From Proteobacteria bacterium SG_bin9 (GTDB taxonomy: Bacteria; Pseudomonadota; Alphaproteobacteria; Rhizobiales; Xanthobacteraceae), in assembly GCA_002083525.1 (NCBI GenBank), contig LWDM01000050.1, positions 1 through 64,000 of the forward strand: a DNA stretch of 64,000 nt, in the 5' to 3' direction. The notes under the pieces are model-generated. The model worked only from the letters and a program-made list of their open reading frames with translations, was not told the origin of the DNA and ran no database searches. Shown piece by piece: positions 59,886 through 64,000 of this stretch. The first letter of the stretch is position 1, and each line of letters begins with the position of its first letter. The position numbers were made by a program, and so were the translations under genes.

Positions 59886-60863
59886 TTACTGCACCGTGAC
59901 GCCGGCGCTCTTGATGATCGGCACCCACTTGTCGATTTCCGAACTGACGAGCTTGCCAAGCGCGGCCGGCGTCTGATCGGCCTCGCTCGGCAGTTCTGCG
60001 CCGAGTTCGAGCAGCCGCGCGCGCACCTTCTCGTCCTTCAGCGCCGCGCGCGCGGTGGCGTTGAGCTTCTCGACGATTTCCTTCGGCGTACCCTTCGGCG
60101 CGAACAGCGCGTTCCAGCCGCTCGCCTGAAACTCCGGCAGTCCCTGCTCCTCGGTGGTCGGCACGTCGGGAAGAATCGGCACGCGCGATTTCACCGCGAC
60201 CACCAGACCCTTCACTTCCTTTGCCTGTACCTGCGGTGCGACGCCGACGGTTTGGTCGCAGACGTAATCGATCTCCCCCGACAGAACTGCGTTGAGCGCC
60301 GGGCCCGAGCCGCGGAACGGCACATGCTGCGGTTTCACGCCGAGCAGCGAATCCAGAAACAGGCAGGTCAGGTGCGAGGTCGCGCCGATGCCGCCGGTGC
60401 CGTAGTTCATGCGCCCCGCGTTGGCTTTCAGGTAGACGACGAACTCCTTGAAATCCTTTATTGGCAAATCCTTCTTCGCCACCACCAGCATCGGCGTCGC
60501 GGCTGCGTTCATGATCGGCTCGAAGTCGGTGCGGGGGTCATACGCGAGCTTCGGATAGAGGCCGACGCTCGCGGCCTGGGTGCCGAGATTGCCCATCAGA
60601 ATCGTGTGGCCGTCCGGCGTCGCCTTGGCGACGCGCGTCACGCCGATGGTGCCGCCGGCCCCCGTGACGTTCTCAATCACCACCTGCTGCCCGAGCGTGC
60701 GGCCCATGTGGTCGGCGACGACGCGCGAGATCACGTCGGTCGCGCCGCCGGCCGCGAACGGAACGACCAGCGTGATCGGCCGCGACGGGTAATTCGTCTG
60801 CGCGAATGCCGCGCTTGTTGCGAAACACAACGCAGTGGCGAGGGGGAGCAGGGATTTTTTCAT
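59886..60863 (-). CDS. Bug/TctC-family tricarboxylate-type substrate-binding protein
   Basis: A 325-residue periplasmic binding protein with a signal peptide (SLLPLATALCFATSAAFA-Q). The family motifs are YPSRPITLVVPFAAGGATDVISRVVA, NYGTGGIGATSHLTCLFL and PHQVPFRGSGPALNAVLSGEIDY (here KPQHVPFRGSGPALNAVLSGEIDY). Bug proteins bind carboxylates, often for TctAB transporters, but many lack them, and none is visible here. It is the last gene of the leuC-leuD-hydrolase operon, which suggests the substrate feeds that pathway. Confidence 0.93.
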   Translation of the reverse strand: MKKSLLPLATALCFATSAAFAQTNYPSRPITLVVPFAAGGATDVISRVVADHMGRTLGQQVVIENVTGAGGTIGVTRVAKATPDGHTILMGNLGTQAASVGLYPKLAYDPRTDFEPIMNAAATPMLVVAKKDLPIKDFKEFVVYLKANAGRMNYGTGGIGATSHLTCLFLDSLLGVKPQHVPFRGSGPALNAVLSGEIDYVCDQTVGVAPQVQAKEVKGLVVAVKSRVPILPDVPTTEEQGLPEFQASGWNALFAPKGTPKEIVEKLNATARAALKDEKVRARLLELGAELPSEADQTPAALGKLVSSEIDKWVPIIKSAGVTVQ

Positions 60864-60888
60864 GATGTTTCCTCCTGGATCGTACGAC

Positions 60889-61782
60889 TCAAAGAAACGG
60901 ATCGAGACGCGACATCAGAGCGTCAGGCGCTTCCTCTTGCGGGCTGTGGCCGCAATCGATCGGATGTCCGTCAACCGTGTTCGCTTTTTCCCGCCACGTT
61001 GCCGGGACGTCGTAGAGAGCGCCGACAGTGCCGCGACCACCCCACAGGGCTAGCAATGGTGCGACGATACGTCGGTCAGCATCGGCGGCGTCATGGACGA
61101 GATCAATCGTTGCTGCCGCTCTATAATCTTCGCAGATGGCATGTCGCGTTGCCGGGTCGGCATAGCAGCGACGATATTCGGCCATCACTCGCGGATCGAC
61201 CGAGCCGGCGATCTTGATTTGACCGTCGATATGCTTCTGCAGGAAGAACTCGGGATCATGTCCGATCATGGTCTCCGGCAGCGGATACGGCTGGATCAGG
61301 AAGAACCACCAGAAATAGCGCCGCGCAAAGTCCATATCGGTGCGTGCATACATGGTCGCCGTCGGAGCGATGTCGATGACAACGAGTTTCTCGACGGCGT
61401 CCGGATAATCGAGTGCCATGCGATGCGCGACGCGGCCGCCGCGATCATGGCCAATGACGGCGAAACGCTCATAGCCGAGTGCGCGCATCACGATGACCTG
61501 ATCGGCAGCCATCGCGCGTTTGGAATAATTGATATGGTCCGGGCCGCCTTCCGGCTTCGCACTGTCGCCATACCCCCGCAGATCCGTCGCAACGACGGTG
61601 AAACGCTTCGCTAGTCGTGGCGCGACCTTGTGCCAGGTGAGGTGAGTCTGCGGATGACCGTGCAGCAGAAGCAGCGGAGCTCCCTCGCCGCCGATCGCCG
61701 TGCGAATGCGAATGCCGTCGGCGTCAATGTCCTGCCAGCGAAAGCCGGGAAGAATATCCGCGTGTCCCGCAGCCGCGGTCAT
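60889..61782 (-). CDS. Alpha/beta hydrolase of the haloacetate dehalogenase-like family
   Basis: A 297-residue hydrolase. The oxyanion region is LLLLHGHPQTHLTWHKVAP. The nucleophile is Asp113 in GHDRGGRV, the acid Asp137 in VIDIAPT and the base His279 in CGHSPQEEAP, as in fluoroacetate dehalogenase. The halide-pocket segment RYFWWFFLIQPYPLPE has Trp158 at the position that is His in well-studied fluoroacetate dehalogenases, with Trp159 and Tyr220 kept. Defluorination is therefore doubtful; it could act on another halogenated or ester substrate. ATG 61782 overlaps the leuD stop by 4 bases. Confidence 0.85.
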   Translation of the reverse strand: MTAAAGHADILPGFRWQDIDADGIRIRTAIGGEGAPLLLLHGHPQTHLTWHKVAPRLAKRFTVVATDLRGYGDSAKPEGGPDHINYSKRAMAADQVIVMRALGYERFAVIGHDRGGRVAHRMALDYPDAVEKLVVIDIAPTATMYARTDMDFARRYFWWFFLIQPYPLPETMIGHDPEFFLQKHIDGQIKIAGSVDPRVMAEYRRCYADPATRHAICEDYRAAATIDLVHDAADADRRIVAPLLALWGGRGTVGALYDVPATWREKANTVDGHPIDCGHSPQEEAPDALMSRLDPFL

Positions 61783-62396
61783 TCGCCCGCTCCTGCCAAC
61801 AACCACGGAGCCGAAGCAAGATAAGCTTGCTGGAACGTGCGAATGTCGTCGGCATGGGTAAGCGTCTCGCCGATGCGGTCGAGACCGAGCATCATCGCGC
61901 GTCGGCGCGCATCATCGATCTCGAATGCGATGTCGAGGCCGCCTCCCGAGATGCTTCGGCGTTCGAGATCGATGCACAGTTCGGTTGGCCGGTCGGTGAT
62001 CCGATCCGCCAAGAGTGCAATCGTCTGGTCTGCCAGGGTGACCAGCAACAAACCATTGTTTGCAGCATTGTCTGCAAAGATGCCGGCGAAGCTCGTGCCG
62101 ATGATGGCGCGGATGCCGAACTGCAGCAGGCCCCATACCGCATGCTCGCGCGAGGAGCCGCAGCCAAAGTTCGGGCCGACGACGAGAAAACGCGTCTCGC
62201 TCCATTCAGGCTTGTTCAGCACGAAGTCAGGCCGTGGTTGTCCCGGCGCGCTGAATCGCAGATCGAAGAAAGCCCCGTCGCGCAGGCCTGCGCGATCGAT
62301 GCCCTTCAGAAACTGTTTCGGCATGATGACATCGGTGTCGATGTTGGCAGACGGGAGCGCTGCCGCGGCACCGGTGACGATCGTGAACGGCTGCAT
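61779..62396 (-). CDS. LeuD-like aconitase-family small subunit
   Basis: The 205-residue swivel-domain subunit of a LeuCD-type hydro-lyase. The motif FGCGSSREHAVWGLLQFGIRAIIGTSFAGIFADN and NIDTDVIMPKQFL identify it. It would pair with the leuC-like product encoded 2 bases upstream. LeuD in leucine synthesis is usually about this length. The neighbours (hydrolase, substrate-binding protein, LysR) suggest a catabolic dedicated paralogue rather than the leucine enzyme, but the sequence alone does not settle it. Confidence 0.88.
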   Translation of the reverse strand: MQPFTIVTGAAAALPSANIDTDVIMPKQFLKGIDRAGLRDGAFFDLRFSAPGQPRPDFVLNKPEWSETRFLVVGPNFGCGSSREHAVWGLLQFGIRAIIGTSFAGIFADNAANNGLLLVTLADQTIALLADRITDRPTELCIDLERRSISGGGLDIAFEIDDARRRAMMLGLDRIGETLTHADDIRTFQQAYLASAPWLLAGAGE

Positions 62397-62398
62397 GA

Positions 62399-63823
62399 TC
62401 AGATTTTCCTCGCGAAGTGGCGAACATCGATGAGGTGACCTGCGAGTGCTGCTGCCGCGACCATCGCTGGGCTCATCAGATGCGTGCGCCCGCCCGCACC
62501 CTGGCGGCCTTCGAAATTTCGGTTGGTGCTGGATGCGCAGCGCTCGCCGGGCGCGAGCACGTCGTCGTTCATCGCAAGGCACATCGAGCATCCGGATTGA
62601 CGCCATTCGAAACCGGCATCCATGAAAATCTTGTCGAGCCCTTCGGCCTCCGCGGCACGGCGCACGCTCGACGAGCCCGGCACCACCATCCCCCGAACCC
62701 CGTCCGCAATGCGCTGCCCGCGAACGACTGCCGCGGCTTCGCGCAGATCGGAGAGCCGTGCGTTCGTGCACGAGCCGATGAACGCACGCTGGATTCGCAC
62801 ATCGCTCAGCGCCATGCCGGGCGTCAGTCCCATGTAGCCGAGCGCGCGCTCCATATCGCGGCGGCGGCTCGCGTCCTGCTCGCGCTGCGGATCGGGGATC
62901 GTGCTGCCGACGGGAATCGCCTGATCGGGACTGGTGCCCCAGGTCACGAGCGGCTCGATCTCGTTCGCCGCGAGTACGACCTCGCGATCGAATGTCGCGT
63001 CCGCATCGCTGTGCAGCGTCAGCCAATGCTGCTTCGCTTGCTCCCAGAGTGCGCCCTTCGGTGCGCGCGGTTTGTCTGCGAGATAATCGAACACGGTCTG
63101 GTCGGGCGCGACGATCACACCGCGCGCGCCGCACTCGACCGCCATGTTGCAGATGGTCATGCGCGCTTCGATCGGCAGTGCCGCGATGCCGTCGCCGGCA
63201 AACTCGATGGCGTATCCGGTCGCGCCGCTGGCGCCGATGGTGCGGATCAGCGACATCACCGCGTCCTTTGCGGTGACGCCGCGGCCGAGCGCGCCGTTAA
63301 TGCTGACGCGCATGGTCTTGAGGCGGCGATAACGCAGCGTCTGCGTCGCGAGGTAATGCTCGATGTCGGACGTGCCGATGCCGAAGCCGAGCGCGCCCAG
63401 TGCGCCATAGGTCGTGGTGTGGCTGTCGCCGGCGGCGACGATCATGCCGGGCAGGATGAAGCCGAGTTCCGGTGCGACCACATGCTCGATGCCCTGCAGC
63501 GGGTGCAGCACGTCGAACAGTTCGATACCGAAGTCGCGACAGTTGCGGTCGAAGTAGGCGACCTGCTCTGCGCCGCCGGCATCGGGCATGGCCGCATCGC
63601 GCGTTTGCGCGGTGGAGTTGACATGATCGACCACGCCGAGCGCAGCCTGCGGACGCCAGACGTGGCGGTTCGCCTCGCGCAGACCGCTGAACGCCTGCGG
63701 GCTGGTGTATTCGTTGAGGACGGTGCGATCGATGTAAAGCAGGATCTCGGCGCCGGGGCCGTCACCGCCGAGCTTGCGGACGGTATGGGCGTCGATGATC
63801 TTGTCGTAGAGCGTGCGCGGCAC
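62399..63823 (-). CDS. LeuC-like aconitase-family large subunit
   Basis: The 474-residue large subunit carrying the [4Fe-4S] cluster. Cys ligands are in FIGSCTNARLSDLREAAAV and GCSMCLAMNDDVL. The substrate region has SHTTTYGALGALGFGIGTSDIEHYLATQT. GTG 63823 (VPRTLYDKIIDAH) has GAGG at the right spacing. The upstream frame to 63928 (Arg/His-rich) does not look conserved. It would form a hydro-lyase (dehydratase/isomerase) with the leuD-like product, acting on a 2- or 3-hydroxy dicarboxylate. First gene of the operon, divergent from LysR. Confidence 0.88.
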   Translation of the reverse strand: MPRTLYDKIIDAHTVRKLGGDGPGAEILLYIDRTVLNEYTSPQAFSGLREANRHVWRPQAALGVVDHVNSTAQTRDAAMPDAGGAEQVAYFDRNCRDFGIELFDVLHPLQGIEHVVAPELGFILPGMIVAAGDSHTTTYGALGALGFGIGTSDIEHYLATQTLRYRRLKTMRVSINGALGRGVTAKDAVMSLIRTIGASGATGYAIEFAGDGIAALPIEARMTICNMAVECGARGVIVAPDQTVFDYLADKPRAPKGALWEQAKQHWLTLHSDADATFDREVVLAANEIEPLVTWGTSPDQAIPVGSTIPDPQREQDASRRRDMERALGYMGLTPGMALSDVRIQRAFIGSCTNARLSDLREAAAVVRGQRIADGVRGMVVPGSSSVRRAAEAEGLDKIFMDAGFEWRQSGCSMCLAMNDDVLAPGERCASSTNRNFEGRQGAGGRTHLMSPAMVAAAALAGHLIDVRHFARKI

Positions 63824-63842
63824 GGGCGTCCTCGGACTGTGA

Positions 63843-63898
63843 TAGGCTCGCCTAAGCAAAGGGAATGCGTCGCCGAATGGCCAATGCCGTTTCGGCAT
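63843..63898. promoter_or_regulatory. Candidate LysR operators in the leuC-lysR divergent region
   Basis: ATGCCG-TTT-CGGCAT (63884-63898) is a perfect palindrome and contains a T-N11-A pattern (T63885, A63897), the classic LysR binding-site shape. A second short palindrome, TAGGC-TC-GCCTA, lies at 63843-63854 closer to the leuC start. The two are 41 bases apart, roughly four helical turns between centres, as expected for RBS/ABS pairs. Confidence 0.5.
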
Positions 63899-63927
63899 GC
63901 GTTGATGCCGGGCGCGGATGGAGAACA

Positions 63928-64000
63928 ATGGACGCCGAATGGCTTGAGGATTTTCTGGCGCTCGTGGACCTCGGGCACTTCTCGCGTGCGGCGGAACAGC
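63928..64000 (+). CDS. LysR family transcriptional regulator, 3' end outside window
   Basis: Only the first 24 codons are visible. They read MDAEWLEDFLALVDLGHFSRAAEQ, the N-terminal helix-turn-helix of a LysR regulator. ATG 63928 has ATGGAGA before it. It is divergent from the leuC-like operon with a 104-base gap, so it probably controls it. The rest lies beyond the window. Confidence 0.85.
   Translation, partial: MDAEWLEDFLALVDLGHFSRAAEQ

Noticed and set aside
61779..63823. Assigning leuC and leuD gene symbols
   Set aside because: The motifs fit 3-isopropylmalate dehydratase, but neighbours suggest a paralogue with another substrate, so I left the symbols blank.

Overview
The window looks like chromosomal core of a GC-rich alphaproteobacterium of the order Hyphomicrobiales, most like the Bradyrhizobium/Rhodopseudomonas/Afipia relatives. 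The clues are the small SRP RNA followed by dnaX, ybaB and recR; the def-fmt-truA set; the rpmH-rnpA-yidC-engB block; a ku/ligD repair operon; DUF2865 and DUF1036 secreted proteins; a CtrA-type TTAA-N7-TTAAC box; and short palindromic repeats with an AAAACCGGTG core. The assignment rests on recognition of families, not on a search. I see no prophage, insertion sequence, CRISPR array or replication origin.

Layout. 1-4.1 kb: the 3' part of a TonB-dependent siderophore receptor, a terminator, and a DipZ-like membrane thiol-disulfide protein with a Met-rich linker. 4.2-8.2 kb: non-homologous end joining (ku, a 68-residue protein, ligD). 8.4-14.7 kb: small secreted proteins and lipoproteins, including a collagen-like one, with a persulfide dioxygenase-rhodanese, arginase and a thioesterase. 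14.8-19.7 kb: two NhaD/ArsB-type ion transporters, pyrE, a GST and a LysE exporter. 19.8-22.3 kb: a MAPEG-SDR-cupin-TetR operon behind a perfect 16-bp palindrome. 22.3-27.2 kb: a second GST, polA and an acyltransferase. 27.4-33.6 kb: ugd, hrpB, a retropepsin-like protease and a phosphomannomutase/phosphoglucomutase. 33.6-38.8 kb: a chemoreceptor with a coupled small membrane protein, an Lrp regulator, a PfkB kinase, nudC and a HIT protein. 39.0-42.5 kb: ffs-dnaX-ybaB-recR and a secreted protein. 42.5-47.5 kb: ampG, rmuC and def-fmt-truA. 47.6-57.8 kb: a long minus-strand block carrying lysine (dapD, dapE) and arginine (argB) biosynthesis, then engB, yidC, rnpA and rpmH. 58.1-59.9 kb: a histidine kinase and tRNA-Arg. 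59.9-64 kb: a tight operon of leuC-like, leuD-like, dehalogenase-fold hydrolase and tricarboxylate-type binding protein genes facing a LysR regulator.

Themes. Housekeeping genes dominate. Thiol and detoxification chemistry recurs (persulfide dioxygenase, two YfcG-like GSTs, MAPEG, DipZ). The observations I rank highest are the LysR-flanked LeuCD/hydrolase/TctC operon as a possible uncharacterised catabolic route, an in-frame amber codon splitting ybaB from its conserved C-terminus, a PolA whose proofreading ExoI acidic residues are replaced, the palindrome-controlled MAPEG-SDR-cupin-TetR operon, the Met-rich DipZ linker, the small protein inside the ku-ligD operon, and a palindromic repeat family whose core is fixed while its arms co-vary.
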